A stretch of 64,000 bases of DNA, from contig NZ_JAUSZJ010000002.1 of assembly GCF_030817475.1 (NCBI RefSeq), forward strand, positions 2,954,001 through 3,018,000, in the 5' to 3' direction. Below are positions 1 to 10,320 of this stretch, piece by piece. Every line of letters begins with the position of its first letter. Position 1 is the first letter of the stretch. The DNA is from Streptomyces sp. V2I9. GTDB lineage: Bacteria; Actinomycetota; Actinomycetes; Streptomycetales; Streptomycetaceae. The translations under genes were made by a program, and so were the position numbers. The notes under the pieces were generated by a model. It searched no databases, was not told the DNA's origin, and was given only the letters and a program-made list of their open reading frames with translations.

Positions 1-448
1 ACGTAGGGGGTGAGGTCCATGGCTCAACTATGGCACATGAATGGCATCACGTCGAGCCACATTGGCGCAGGTTTCTGAAATGTGCCTCTGACCTGCGAAA
101 AGACACCCGTCACCCCTGCCGCGGCAGCACGAAACCCCTCCCGTTGCCCCACGATGGCACCAAAAGAGCGCCATCTGGCACCACTCGGCATCGGCGTGTG
201 CCACACGGCGCCACCCCAGCCCCTCCCCGGTGCCGCCGCCCGCGCCATCCCGCTCCCGGCACCGGCCTCGGCCCCGCCCCCCGGCACCCGCGTGGCGCAC
301 CCACCGCCGCCGCACGCACGGCGTACAGACTGAGAACGAGCCCCGCCGCACCTGGACCACACCCTCCCGGACCCCACGCCCCGCCCCTCGCGCCCCACAC
401 CCACTCCCGCACCCACGCCCCCCGCATCCCCCACCGTCCGGAGCCCCC
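1..448. other. Upstream stretch with no supported gene
   Basis: I see no convincing gene here. Reading frames exist on both strands, but they have the Pro/Arg/Gly-rich composition of frames antisense or shifted in GC-rich DNA, and none starts behind a ribosome-binding site. Several TGGCAC/GTGCCA words cluster at about 150-215, but they do not form a clear dyad. The stretch may hold the promoter of the following gene. Confidence 0.5.
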
Positions 449-847
449 ATGCCCCCCGCACCCCCGTCACCGAACCCACGGAACCCGCAGGACCCCGAAG
501 ACCCACCGCCCTCCTACCTGGCCCTCTGCTCCCACACCCACCTGTTTCCGGGGGCCCGCTGCCGTCTCCAGGGCCTGCCCCACCCGGAGGCGTTCACCTC
601 CGCCCCGGAGTCCATCGACATCCACCTGCGCTTCTCCGACGGAACGGCCGCCCCCGCCGATCTCCGCACCGGCCCCGGCACCGCCGCGACCCTCACCGTC
701 GCCGCCCACACCACGGCAGCCGGTACGTCCCTCGCCGAAAGCGCCTGGACGGTCAAGGAGTTCACGCCGCGCCGGCACGAGGTGGAACTGACCATCGGCG
801 CCAAGTCCCCGCTGCCCCCACTCCCGCCACCCGGCACCACCGGATAG
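449..847 (+). CDS. Hypothetical protein, 132 aa
   Basis: I do not recognise the family. The N-terminal 20 or so residues are Pro-rich. They are followed by a compact, more ordinary stretch with 'LALCSHTHLFPGARC', 'IDIHLRFSDG' and a C-terminal 'EVELTIGAKSPLPPLPPP'. There is no signal peptide or membrane segment. The ATG at 449 is chosen because the sequence upstream in this frame is low-complexity Pro/Arg; an internal start is possible. A perfect hairpin about 190 bp downstream could end the transcript. Confidence 0.5.
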   Translation: MPPAPPSPNPRNPQDPEDPPPSYLALCSHTHLFPGARCRLQGLPHPEAFTSAPESIDIHLRFSDGTAAPADLRTGPGTAATLTVAAHTTAAGTSLAESAWTVKEFTPRRHEVELTIGAKSPLPPLPPPGTTG

Positions 848-1035
848 CGGCAGCCCCACCCCGTACGCCCTCCGCGCGTCCACGGCGGCGACCGATCCCG
901 GCCGGGCGAACCGAACGGGAAACCCGAAGTAACCCACCCCCGGGCTCAGAGCGCACCCCGGTGGACGGGTTCCTTCGGGTACCGTCCGCCCCGACGCGGC
1001 CGCGACCGCCCTGCGCGGCACCCGGACCGGCGCGA

Positions 1036-1071
1036 CTCCCGGACCGGGCGGAGGTCCGCCCGGTCCGGGAG
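1036..1071. terminator. Perfect 17-bp hairpin, likely bidirectional terminator
   Basis: CTCCCGGACCGGGCGGA and its exact complement are separated by two bases. The hairpin lies between convergent genes (132-aa gene on +, 58-aa gene on -). There is no U-tract, as is common for Streptomyces terminators. Confidence 0.6.
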
Positions 1072-1104
1072 AGGGGCCACCCGCGCCGGGGCGGCTGGGG
1101 CGCT

Positions 1105-1281
1105 TCACTCGACCCAGCGGCCGCCTTCCCTACGGTGGTCGTGGGGCGTCCCGCTCTTGCCGATCTGCTGTTCCTTGGGCTGTTTCGCGGCTTCGGGCAC
1201 CTGCCCGTGGAAGTACACGAGCTTTCCCTGACCCCGAGCCCCCAGTCCGTGGTGCCCCTTCGCCGGTTGCTTCTTCCCCAT
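1105..1281 (-). CDS. Small basic conserved-type protein, 58 aa
   Basis: The protein begins MGKKQPAKGHHGLGARGQGK and ends GGRWVE. It is very hydrophilic and basic, with no membrane segment and no known domain that I can name. The start is chosen because AGGAGG lies about seven bases upstream of this ATG; an in-frame ATG 36 bases further out has no such site. The gene diverges from the baeRF-like gene and converges on the 132-aa gene. Function unknown. Confidence 0.6.
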   Translation of the reverse strand: MGKKQPAKGHHGLGARGQGKLVYFHGQVPEAAKQPKEQQIGKSGTPHDHRREGGRWVE

Positions 1282-1423
1282 GAGCGAGCCTCCTCGCGTG
1301 CAGCGCGTCCAGGCCATGGCGTTCAGAAGTCGACGTCCCTCTCACGGTACTGCGGGGGCGGTGGCGCGGCGACCGGCGGACGCTCGCGGTGCGGAGCGGA
1401 CGGATCGGTGTGATGCTCGCAAA

Positions 1424-2601
1424 GTGCATATCTCTGAACTTACCTCCCACATCCGTACAGAACTGGGAAAGCCGCGGTCGTACCCGGCGATCACGCTGGT
1501 CATGCCGACCGACCCCCGGACTACCGGTTCAACGAGAAGGACCGCATTCTGCTGCGGGACCTGGTGACGGAGGCCAAGCGCCGCTTGGCCGACGATCCGG
1601 GCGTGGAGCGGGAAGCGCGGCTGCAACTGAGGGACCGGCTGCTGGATCCCGAGGTGATCGAGCGGGCGGCCGATCCGGCATCGGACGGTGACGCCATGGT
1701 CGTGTACGTGGCGGCGGACGAGCCGGTGCAGGTCTGGCGCGTGACGTCGCCGCAGGACGTCCGGCCGCGGGTGGAGTTCGCCGACGAGTTCCTCACGCGG
1801 TACCTGGTGGACGCCGAACAGCGTTCCCGGCCGTACCTGGTGCTCGTGCTGGACCAGGAGATGTCCCGGCTCTACCGCGGCTCGGTGCGGAGGCTGACCG
1901 AGGTGACGGAGCACGGCTTCCCCGCCGCGCCGCAGATCCCGTCACCCGAGGACGCCGTACCGGGGCCGATCCCGAACACCGCCCCGTACCGGGGGCACGA
2001 GGAGCGGGTGGAGCAGTACCTGAAGGCGGTCGACGGGCACCTCGGCGGATATCTCGACGCGCACGGCCCGCTGCCGCTGTTCGTCATCGGGGGCACGAAG
2101 ATCCTCTCCTCGTTCGAGGGCGTCACCGCACACGGCAGGTCGGTCGCCGGGACGCTCGCGCTGGCCGGCATGGACAACGACTCCGCACAGAACCTGGCCG
2201 AACGGCTGCGACCGGCCCTCGACGACTTCCACGCCCGGCAGACCGCCGAAGCGGTGTCGGAGCTCGGGGAGGCGCGCGGGCAGGACAAGGTCGCGGACGG
2301 CCCGGAACAGGTGTGGACCGCGGTCGCGGACCGCCGGGTGCGGCGGCTGGTGCTGGAGGAGTCGCTGGTGCTGGCCGGCCGGATCGTCGGCGAGGGCCGC
2401 GAACTGGAGACCACCCCGTTCCCCGAGCCCGTGACCCTGCCGAACCCGGTCCCCGACGTCCGGCCGCCCTCGCCCGGTGTCGCCACCGACATCGTGGAAC
2501 GGCTGGTGGACGGCGCGGTGGCGGCGGAGTCGGAGGTGCTGTTCGTTCCGGACGGCACGCTCCCCGACTCCGGCGGCGTGGCAGCGCTGCTGCGGTACTG
2601 A
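1424..2601 (+). pseudogene. baeRF-family (eRF1-like) protein gene split by a -1 frameshift
   Basis: Two frames together make one protein of the bacterial archaeo-eukaryotic release-factor-like (baeRF) family, thought to act on ribosomes or nucleic acid. The N-terminal part (from GTG 1424: VHISELTSHIRTELGKPRSY..., then PAITLVMPTD) is in one frame. The rest (PDYRFNEKDRILLRDLVTEAKRRLADD... to AALLRY) is in another. The switch lies at about 1510-1518, in GACCCCCGG. One extra C would restore the continuous sequence MPTDPPDYRFNEKD. The C-terminal half carries LFVIGGTKILSSF and a hydrophobic VLFVPDGTLPDSGGVAALL. If translation starts only at GTG 1564, a 345-aa protein lacking the first beta strands remains. 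The break is a sequencing indel or a genuine lesion. Confidence 0.75.
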
Positions 2602-2661
2602 GACCGCACCGGGCCCCGGCACGACCGGCTCCCGCCGTCGCTGCCGCGTCCGCTGACGACA

Positions 2662-2696
2662 GAAGCCCAGGTCAGAGAACATCTGACCTGGGCTTC
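2662..2696. terminator. 14-bp stem terminator
   Basis: GAAGCCCAGGTCAG pairs with CTGACCTGGGCTTC across a 7-base loop. It lies between the baeRF-like gene (+) and the tRNA (-) and can serve both directions. Confidence 0.8.
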
Positions 2697-2702
2697 CCTC
2701 TG

Positions 2703-2776
2703 AGCCCCCTGTCGGATTCGAACCGACGACCTACGCATTACAAGTGCGTTGCTCTGGCCAGCTGAGCTAAGGAGGC
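2703..2776 (-). tRNA. tRNA-Thr (anticodon TGT)
   Basis: Read on the minus strand, the sequence folds as a cloverleaf. The 7-bp acceptor stem is GCCTCCT/AGGGGGC with one T-G pair and discriminator T. The D arm contains AGCTCAGCTGG, the anticodon stem is ACGCA/TGCGT around loop CTTGTAA, and the T arm is GTCGGTTCGAATCCGAC. The anticodon TGT reads ACA. No CCA is encoded. A terminator hairpin follows its 3' end. Confidence 0.95.
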
Positions 2777-2953
2777 GTGCCGGAGCAGTCTAACCAACCC
2801 GCGGGCCCCGGCGTCCGCGGTTTCCGTGTGCTCGGGGCTACTGACAGATCGGGAAACGCCAGGTAGCGTCACGGCAGGTTCGCTCCAGTGGACCAGACCA
2901 CTCCCTACTCGGATCGTCCGGCACGTTCCTGCCGGTTGAGGAGAAGATTCACC

Positions 2954-4090
<1,137 letters not shown>

Positions 4091-4108
4091 CGCGCTTCCG
4101 CCGTACGC

Positions 4109-4152
4109 ACGGCCCCGCCTCCCCGGCGACACTCCGGGGGCGCGGGGCCGTT
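4109..4152 (+). terminator. Terminator of msiK
   Basis: CGGCCCCGC and GCGGGGCCG form a stem about 20 bases after the msiK stop, followed by GTTTGCG. The loop contains a second CCCCGG/CCGGGG pairing. Confidence 0.7.
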
Positions 4153-4322
4153 TGCGTGGTCCCGGTGAGGGGAGGTTTCGGCAGCGGTCGGGGCGAAATA
4201 CCCCGGCACACGGTGCATTTCACCTCGGTTCGTCAACCTCGTATTCGAAAGGACGCGTCGAACCATCCCCCACGAGAGTGACGAATTGTCGTCACGCCAT
4301 CACCGGCCGCTACGCTCGCTGC

Positions 4323-4736
4323 GTGACCCACACCGCGCGCCGCATCGGCCGATCCCTCGCTCTCGTCCTGCCCGTCGTCATGGTTCTGTCCGGGACCCTC
4401 GCGGTCACCACCGTTCCGTGGGCCGCGACGGACCACGACTCCCAGCTGCTTGCCGCCTCCTCGGAGACCGTGTCCAAGCCCGCGAAGCCGCACGCCCCGC
4501 AGGACGTCCTGCGCGAGAAGCTGCTCGTGGAGCTCCAGGAGAAGGACCCGGGCACCGCGCTCACGGGCCTCCAGCGCGCCGTGGAGCAGCGCCCCTCGCT
4601 CGCCCGCCACTGCATGTCGATCGCGCGGGCGCTCGGCAAGGCGGCCGTCGAGCAGTACGGCCCGACCCGTGCGCACCGCTTCTCCCGTCCCGTCTGCGAC
4701 ACCTCCTTCGCCTCCGGCGTCGCGCAGTTCAGCTGA
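4323..4736 (+). CDS. Small secreted or anchored hypothetical protein, 137 aa
   Basis: From GTG 4323 the product begins VTHTARRIGRSLALVLPVVM, a basic stretch followed by a hydrophobic segment typical of a signal peptide or N-terminal anchor. The rest is helical and polar (VLREKLLVELQEKDPGTALTGLQ...). Two Cys residues (in ARHCMSIAR and RPVCDTSFA) could pair outside the cell. I recognise no domain. An ATG at 4380 would remove half of the hydrophobic segment, so the GTG is preferred, although no strong ribosome-binding site precedes it. It lies 63 bases upstream of the nucleotidyltransferase, on the same strand. Confidence 0.65.
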   Translation: MTHTARRIGRSLALVLPVVMVLSGTLAVTTVPWAATDHDSQLLAASSETVSKPAKPHAPQDVLREKLLVELQEKDPGTALTGLQRAVEQRPSLARHCMSIARALGKAAVEQYGPTRAHRFSRPVCDTSFASGVAQFS

Positions 4737-4799
4737 GGCCTCCGGGCGGCCGTACGGAGCGCCGCCCTCCACCGCCGGGCACCGCATATCGTGCCTGGC

Positions 4800-5516
4800 A
4801 TGCATACGTATCCGACGCAGGCCGTGATCCTTGCCGGTGGCCAGGGGTCGCGGCTGCGGCCGTACACCGACGACCGCCCCAAGCCGATGGTCGAGATCCC
4901 CGGAACCGGGACGCCGATCATCGGCCATCAGCTGTCCTGGCTGGCCGCCGAAGGCGTGACCGACGCCGTGGTCTCCTGCGGACACCTCGCCGAGGTGCTC
5001 CAGGAGTGGCTGGAGTCGGCCGAGCTGCCGCTGAAGGTCACCACCGTCGTGGAGACCGAACCCCTGGGGCGCGGCGGCGGGTTGAAGTACGCGGCAGGCC
5101 GGCTGCCCGATCCGGAGCAGCCCTGGTACGCCACCAACGGCGACATCTGGACCCGCTTCTCCCTGCGGGAGATGGCCGCCTTCCACGCGGAGCGCGACGC
5201 CACCGCCACCCTCGCCCTCGCCCGGCCCCGGATTCCCTGGGGCGCGGTGGAGACGGACGCGTTCGGGCACATCACGGACTTCATCGAGTCGCCGCCCTCC
5301 CCGTATCTGATCAACGCCGGGGTGTACGTCTTCTCGCCCGAATTCACGAAGCTGCTGCCGGACCGGGGCGACCACGAGCGGACCACGTTCCCCCGGCTGG
5401 CCCGCGAACGCCGCCTGGCCGGCTATCCGCTGCCGAACGGCGCGTACTGGCGGGCCATCGACACCGCGAAGGACCTCACCGAGGCGGCCCGCGAGCTCGG
5501 CTCCCACCGCGACTGA
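4800..5516 (+). CDS. NDP-sugar pyrophosphorylase-like nucleotidyltransferase
   Basis: Members of this family join a sugar phosphate to an NTP, giving an NDP-sugar and pyrophosphate; the substrate here cannot be told. The N-terminus has the signature AVILAGGQGSRLRPYTDDRPKPMVEI (residues about 8-33), then GTPIIGHQLSWL, the metal-binding NGDIW and GAVETD. At 238 aa it holds the Rossmann-like catalytic domain without a left-handed beta-helix extension, resembling stand-alone RfbA/GlmU-N-type enzymes. ATG 4800 is used; a GTG three codons upstream is an alternative. Neither has a strong ribosome-binding site. Confidence 0.8.
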   Translation: MHTYPTQAVILAGGQGSRLRPYTDDRPKPMVEIPGTGTPIIGHQLSWLAAEGVTDAVVSCGHLAEVLQEWLESAELPLKVTTVVETEPLGRGGGLKYAAGRLPDPEQPWYATNGDIWTRFSLREMAAFHAERDATATLALARPRIPWGAVETDAFGHITDFIESPPSPYLINAGVYVFSPEFTKLLPDRGDHERTTFPRLARERRLAGYPLPNGAYWRAIDTAKDLTEAARELGSHRD

Positions 5517-5658
5517 CGCGCCTCTCCGCGGATCCCGGCCCACCCGCCCCGGTCCGCGCACCTCCGCCCGCGTCTCCGCTCGCCCCCGCCCACATCGCCG
5601 GGCCCTGAGCCGCGCCTGCGGGCCCTGAACCCCATGGCTCCGCCCGTGCCGCGCACAA

Positions 5659-5703
5659 GGGGCGGCCCCCACCCGGATCTTCCGTCCGGACGGGGGCCGC
5701 CCC
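5659..5703. terminator. Bidirectional terminator
   Basis: GGGGCGGCCCCC pairs with GGGGGCCGCCCC across about 21 bases that themselves hold CCGGA/TCCGG. It separates the convergent nucleotidyltransferase (+) and DoxX gene (-). Confidence 0.75.
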
Positions 5704-5760
5704 TTCGTACGGTCGCGGTCGTATGGGCCGGCCGCCCGTGCCCTACGGGTGTCGTACGGG

Positions 5761-7398
5761 TCAGCCGAGGAGGCCCCCGATGGGGTTCCGGCCGCCGCCC
5801 GAGGTCGAGCCCTCGCCCCCGGAGGAGGTCGTGCCGCCGGTGGGCTCCGGTTCGCCGCCACCGGTGGAGCCGCCGGAGGAGCCGTCACCGCCGGTGGAGC
5901 CCGCGGAGGTGGGGCCGGCGGTGGTGGCGGGCGGGGGTTCCTGCGGGGCGGTCTGCTGCGGCGGCGCCTGGCCCGTGCCCTGGGTCTGGCTGGGCTGGGC
6001 GCTGTCCGAACCGGTGCTCTGACCGCCGGTGTCGCGGGTCGCTCCGGGGCCGGTCTGTCCGGCGGTGGGCGTGGTCGCGGTGCCGGAGGGGGTGGGCTGC
6101 GGCTCCTCCCGCCGCTCCGGCGCCCGGGACGGCTCGCGCTCGCCCGTGGATTCCTCGGGCAGCGGCATGCCGGGGAGGCGGTTGGTGGGGTTGTCGTAGC
6201 GGTCGGGAACGGTGACGACCTCGGTGGAGCGGACCGCGCCGCCGAGGATGGAGCCGATGAGCAGCGTGAGGCCGACGACGACCGTGGCGATGACGGTGCC
6301 CCGCCGCAGGACCCGGCGGCGCAGGTCCCAGAGCGCCGAGCGCGGGCCGAGCGTGCGCCAGGCCTCCCCGGCCAGCCGGCCGTCCAGGGAGTAGACCGGG
6401 GCTCCCGCGATGATCAGTGGGGACCAGGCGGCCAGCAGGATGATGTCGGGGGCGTCGTACACCGGGACCGAGCGCCAGCTGACGGTGAGCAGCAGCGCGG
6501 CGGAGACCAGCGCGCCGAACGCGGCGGCGACCCGCTGCCAGAGGCCGAGGACGGTGAGCACGCCGACCACGACCTGGAGGAAGGCGACGGTCAGTCCGGC
6601 GCCGACCGGGTGGGAGAGGGCGAAGTCGCGCAGGGGCTCGGCCACCGCCCACGGGTGCAGGGAGGTCAGCAACCTGACCATCGAGCCGCGCTCGCCGCCG
6701 TCGAAGTAGACGGGGTCGCACAGCTTGCCCATGCCGTCGTAGATGGAGATGAAGCCGAGGAGGACCCGCATGGGGAGCAGGACGACGCCCAGGTTCATCC
6801 GGCGGCCGGGGTAGTAGGCGTGCCGGACGGGGTCGCCCGTCCCGCGCCGGGCCTCGGCCGCCTCGGCGGAGTCCGGGGCGTCGGCGTCCTCGTCGTAGCC
6901 GCCGGGGCCGGTGGAAGCGTCGGCCGGGTCGTCGTAGGCGCCGACCGCCTGCCGCATGGGCGGCAGCAGCGGGCCGGTGCGCTCCGGGGGGTGGGGAGCG
7001 GTCAGTACGGGGTTCGGCTGCGTCTCCTCCAGGAGCGGGATGACCTGGGTCGCGCCCGCTCCGTGCCCGCCTCCGGACGACCCGCCGAGCCCGGCGTCGA
7101 GGTGTCCGGCGGTGGAGTTGCGTACGGCTTGGAGGAGGCCGGTCGCGCCGGGGTCGCCGGGAGCGGACTTCCCGCTCCAGACGACCGGTGCCCGCCTGCG
7201 GCCGCCGCCGGCGCCGCTCATGGCGGGGATGCGGGCCGTCTCCGCGGGGGCACCGCGCAGCCGTGGGCGCTGGCCCGGGGCGAGCTGCACCCGGAAGCTG
7301 GCGTGGTTGACGATGACCTGCGCGGGGTCGCTGTCCACCTTGGTCATGCTCAGGGCGGGTTGCTCGTCGAACCGAGGCGTTCTGGTGTCCACACTCAT
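5761..7398 (-). CDS. DoxX-family membrane protein with long disordered tails
   Basis: 545 aa. Residues 1-200 are hydrophilic, with an acidic stretch (YDEDADAPDSAEAAEA). The DoxX core follows: MNLGVVLLPMRVLLGFISIYDGMGKL, then hydrophobic helices around VAFLQVVVGVLTVLGLW, LVSAALLLTVSW and IILLAAWSPLIIAGA. A further membrane segment (VIATVVVGLTLLIGSILG) comes before a Pro/Gly/Ser/Thr-rich tail of about 150 residues ending in repeated Gly-Gly/Ser runs. DoxX proteins are quinone- or redox-associated membrane proteins; the role of this tailed actinomycete form is not established. The low-complexity tail predicts a flexible region outside or along the membrane. Confidence 0.8.
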   Translation of the reverse strand: MSVDTRTPRFDEQPALSMTKVDSDPAQVIVNHASFRVQLAPGQRPRLRGAPAETARIPAMSGAGGGRRRAPVVWSGKSAPGDPGATGLLQAVRNSTAGHLDAGLGGSSGGGHGAGATQVIPLLEETQPNPVLTAPHPPERTGPLLPPMRQAVGAYDDPADASTGPGGYDEDADAPDSAEAAEARRGTGDPVRHAYYPGRRMNLGVVLLPMRVLLGFISIYDGMGKLCDPVYFDGGERGSMVRLLTSLHPWAVAEPLRDFALSHPVGAGLTVAFLQVVVGVLTVLGLWQRVAAAFGALVSAALLLTVSWRSVPVYDAPDIILLAAWSPLIIAGAPVYSLDGRLAGEAWRTLGPRSALWDLRRRVLRRGTVIATVVVGLTLLIGSILGGAVRSTEVVTVPDRYDNPTNRLPGMPLPEESTGEREPSRAPERREEPQPTPSGTATTPTAGQTGPGATRDTGGQSTGSDSAQPSQTQGTGQAPPQQTAPQEPPPATTAGPTSAGSTGGDGSSGGSTGGGEPEPTGGTTSSGGEGSTSGGGRNPIGGLLG

Positions 7399-7541
7399 CT
7401 AACCGAGTGATGTGTGTTTAGGACACTGCCTCGACCGCACGGAATCTGTCCGAGACCCGTCAAGATCAGGCCAAACTCGGGCATCCTGGATGGGTGTTCG
7501 GCTCTCGCGCGTCAACGCTGGCGGACGGCATGCCCGAGACG

Positions 7542-7583
7542 CCTCCGGGGCCGCCCCGCGAACCCGCGTGACGGCCCCGGAGG
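7542..7583 (-). terminator. Terminator of rlmB
   Basis: CCTCCGGGGCCG and CGGCCCCGGAGG form a 12-bp stem about 80 bases after the rlmB stop, upstream of the DoxX gene start. Confidence 0.65.
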
Positions 7584-7661
7584 GAACGTACGGCTCCACG
7601 TGACGGCCCCGTGAGGAGACGTGAGGCGTACGGGCTGCGCTCGGCGGCCCGTGGGTACGGG

Positions 7662-8618
7662 CTACGCGCGGCGGCGCGCCACCTCGTACAGCACGATGCC
7701 CGCCGCGACACCGGCGTTGAGCGACTCCGCGCCGCCCGGCATCGAGATCCGCACCCGGTAGTCGCAGGTCTCGCCGACGAGCCGGCCGAGTCCCTTGCCC
7801 TCGCTGCCGATGACGATGACGACCGGGCCGTCCAGCTCCTCCAGGTCCTCCACCGTGTGCTCGCCGTCGGCGGCCAGGCCGACGACGGTGAGGCCCGCCT
7901 TCTGGTAGCCCTCCAGCGCGCGGGTGAGGTTGGTGACGCGCGAGACGGGGGTGCGGGCCGCCGTTCCGGCCGAGGACTTCCACGCGCCGGCGGTCATGCC
8001 GGCCGCCCGGCGCTCGGGCACGACGACGCCGTGGCCGCCGAAGGCGGAGACCGAGCGGACGATCGCGCCGAGGTTGCGCGGGTCGGTCACCCCGTCGAGG
8101 GCGACGATCAGCGGGTCCTCGTGGTTCTCGTCGGCGGCGGCGAGCAGGTCGTCCGGGTGGGCGTACTCGTACGGCGGGACCTGGAGGACGAGGCCCTGGT
8201 GGTTCAGGCCGTTCGTCATCCGGTCCAGCTCGGGGCGCGGGGCCTCCATCAGGTTGATGGTGCCGCGGTCGCCCGCGAGCTTGAGCACGTCGCGGACGCG
8301 CTCGTCGTTGTCGATGTACTGCTGGACGTACAGGGTCACGGCGGGCACGCCGTCGCGCAGGGCCTCGTAGACCGGGTTGCGGCCGACGACCATCTCCGAG
8401 GTGCCCTTCACGCCGCCGCGCCGGGGCGCGGGGCGGCGGGCGGCGGCCTGCTTGGCCTGGGCGTTGGCGACGCGGTTCTTCTTGTGTCCCTTGCGGGCGG
8501 ACGCGGGCGGGGTCGGGCCCTTGCCCTCCAGGCCACGGCGTCGCTGGCCACCGCTGCCGACCTGCATGCCCTTCTTGTTGGACGTGCGGCGGTTCCTGCG
8601 CTGGCTGTTCCCGGCCAT
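7662..8618 (-). CDS. rlmB: 23S rRNA 2'-O-ribose methyltransferase (SpoU/TrmH family), RlmB-like
   Basis: SAM-dependent RNA methyltransferase. A basic N-terminal extension of about 75 residues ([17 protein letters not shown]...) precedes the substrate-binding domain ([12 protein letters not shown]) and the SPOUT domain. The three SPOUT motifs are intact: [31 protein letters not shown], and [22 protein letters not shown], the last forming the trefoil-knot SAM site. The basic extension is typical of actinomycete members. It follows cysS on the same strand, with a hairpin between them. RlmB methylates G2251 (E. coli numbering); the exact target here is inferred from the family. Confidence 0.9.
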   Translation of the reverse strand: MAGNSQRRNRRTSNKKGMQVGSGGQRRRGLEGKGPTPPASARKGHKKNRVANAQAKQAAARRPAPRRGGVKGTSEMVVGRNPVYEALRDGVPAVTLYVQQYIDNDERVRDVLKLAGDRGTINLMEAPRPELDRMTNGLNHQGLVLQVPPYEYAHPDDLLAAADENHEDPLIVALDGVTDPRNLGAIVRSVSAFGGHGVVVPERRAAGMTAGAWKSSAGTAARTPVSRVTNLTRALEGYQKAGLTVVGLAADGEHTVEDLEELDGPVVIVIGSEGKGLGRLVGETCDYRVRISMPGGAESLNAGVAAGIVLYEVARRRA

Positions 8619-8666
8619 GATCTACCTGTTTCGTTGCTTTCAGACGTGCGTACGTATAGGGAAAGT

Positions 8667-8692
8667 GTGCCGCCCGGATCGCCGGGCGGCAC
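8667..8692 (-). terminator. Terminator of cysS
   Basis: GTGCCGCCCGG and CCGGGCGGCAC form an 11-bp perfect stem around a 4-base loop, 25 bases after the cysS stop. It suggests that rlmB has its own promoter or is reached only by read-through. Confidence 0.75.
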
Positions 8693-8716
8693 ATCTGCGC
8701 TGCTGGGCGACGGTGC

Positions 8717-10117
8717 TCAGCGCGGTCCGAGCGTCCAGCGGGGGCCGCTGGGGCTGTCCTCGATGACGAGGCCGGACTGGTTGAGCTGGTCGCGGATGGC
8801 GTCGGCGGAGGCCCAGTCCTTGCGGTCGCGGGCCGACTGCCGCTGGTCGAGGACGAGGCGCACGAGGGTGTCGACGACGCCGTGCAGGTCCTCGCCCCGG
8901 TCGTTCTCGCCCGCCCAGTGCGGGTCGAGCGGGTCCAGGCCGAGGACGCCGAGCATGGCCCGGACCTCGGCGAGGCGGGCGGCGGCGGCTTCCTTGTCGT
9001 CGGCGGCCAGTGCGCTGTTGCCCTGGCGGACGGTGGTGTGGATGATCGCCAGCGCCTGCGGGACGCCCAGGTCCTCGTCCATCGCCTCGGCGAAGGCGGG
9101 CGGCACCTCGGGGGCGGGGGCGACGGTCTCCCCCACCTTCTCGGTGACGCGCTGGACGAAGCCCTCGATGCGGGCGAACGCGGACTCGGCCTCGCGCAGG
9201 GCCTCCTCGCTGTACTCGATCATCGACCGGTAGTGCGGGGTGCCCAGGTAGTAGCGCAGGACGATCGGGCGCCAGTGCTTGACCATCTCGCTGACGAGGA
9301 CCGAGTTGCCCAGCGACTTCGACATCTTCTCGCCGGACATGGTGACCCAGGCGTTGTGCACCCAGTAATTGGCGAAGGTGTCGCCGTACGCGGTGGCCTG
9401 GGCGATCTCGTTCTCGTGGTGCGGGAAGATCAGGTCGATGCCGCCGCCGTGGATGTCGAACGCGGAGCCCAGGTACTTGTGGGCCATCGCGGAGCACTCC
9501 AGGTGCCAGCCGGGACGGCCGCGGCCCCACGGGGTCTCCCAGCTGGGCTCGCCCGGCTTGGCCGCCTTCCACATGGCGAAGTCGCGCGGGTCGCGCTTGC
9601 CGGTCTCACCCTCGCCGGAGGGCTGGCGCAGATCGTCCAGCTCCTGGTTGGAGAGCTCCAGGTAGCTGGGGAGCGAGCGCACGTCGAAGTAGACGTTGCC
9701 GTCGGCCTCGTAGGCGTGGCCGCGCTCGATCAGGCCGCGCATCATCTCGATCATCTCGGGGATGTGGCCGGTGGCACGGGGCTCGTAGGTGGGCGGCAGG
9801 CAGCCGAGCACGTCGTAGCCGTCGTTGAACGCGCGCTCGTTCTCGTAGCCGATCGACCACCACGGACGCCCCTGCTCGGCGGACTTCGTGATGATCTTGT
9901 CGTCGATGTCGGTGACGTTCCGGATGAACGTGACGTCGTAGCCGCGGTACGCGAACCAGCGGCGCATGATGTCGAAGTTCAGGCCCGAGCGGATGTGGCC
10001 GATGTGCGGAGCCGCCTGGACCGTGGCGCCACAGAGGTAGATCGAGACGCAGCCCGCGGTGAGCGGGACGAAGTCACGGATCTGCCGGGCGTTGGTGTCG
10101 TGCAGGCGAATAGTCAC
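8717..10117 (-). CDS. cysS: Cysteinyl-tRNA synthetase
   Basis: Class I aminoacyl-tRNA synthetase that charges tRNA-Cys. Its 466 aa show the zinc-site Cys in LCGATVQ (C29), the HIGH motif at 38-41 (PHIGHIRSG), the zinc and substrate region [21 protein letters not shown] split by HGGG, and KMSKS in [10 protein letters not shown]. The helical tail has [13 protein letters not shown]. This is the full-length enzyme, not the shorter MshC ligase of mycothiol synthesis, which shares the fold; the DIHGGG and tail anticodon-binding region support that. It has its own terminator. Confidence 0.95.
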   Translation of the reverse strand: MTIRLHDTNARQIRDFVPLTAGCVSIYLCGATVQAAPHIGHIRSGLNFDIMRRWFAYRGYDVTFIRNVTDIDDKIITKSAEQGRPWWSIGYENERAFNDGYDVLGCLPPTYEPRATGHIPEMIEMMRGLIERGHAYEADGNVYFDVRSLPSYLELSNQELDDLRQPSGEGETGKRDPRDFAMWKAAKPGEPSWETPWGRGRPGWHLECSAMAHKYLGSAFDIHGGGIDLIFPHHENEIAQATAYGDTFANYWVHNAWVTMSGEKMSKSLGNSVLVSEMVKHWRPIVLRYYLGTPHYRSMIEYSEEALREAESAFARIEGFVQRVTEKVGETVAPAPEVPPAFAEAMDEDLGVPQALAIIHTTVRQGNSALAADDKEAAAARLAEVRAMLGVLGLDPLDPHWAGENDRGEDLHGVVDTLVRLVLDQRQSARDRKDWASADAIRDQLNQSGLVIEDSPSGPRWTLGPR

Positions 10118-10146
10118 CCCTCAAGGGTAGTAGGCCGACACCAGTG

Positions 10147-10173
10147 CCCCGCGACCCTTGGGGGATCGCGGGG
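10147..10173 (-). terminator. Terminator downstream of the PPOX gene / upstream of cysS
   Basis: CCCCGCGA...TCGCGGGG stem with inner CCC/GGG pairing, 30 bases upstream of the cysS start. Confidence 0.5.
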
Positions 10174-10320
10174 ACAACTTTCTGGTACCGGGACGGCCGG
10201 ATGGGCTCCGGGGAGCGCTCTCCGGGGCTCCGGCGGTCCTGGTTCGGCCGCTTCCTGCCGCTTCGGTCGCTCCGGCCCGCTCCCCTCCTCCTCCGTTCTC
10301 CCCGCCCCTCCCGGCGGGCC

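Noticed and set aside
24-506. Long reading frames on both strands at the start of the window
   Set aside because: Arg/Gly/Pro-rich composition, no ribosome-binding sites, overlap with each other; they are frame shadows of GC-rich DNA.
5749-7410. Long + strand frame opposite the DoxX gene
   Set aside because: Low-complexity Gly/Arg composition, no start signal; antisense shadow.
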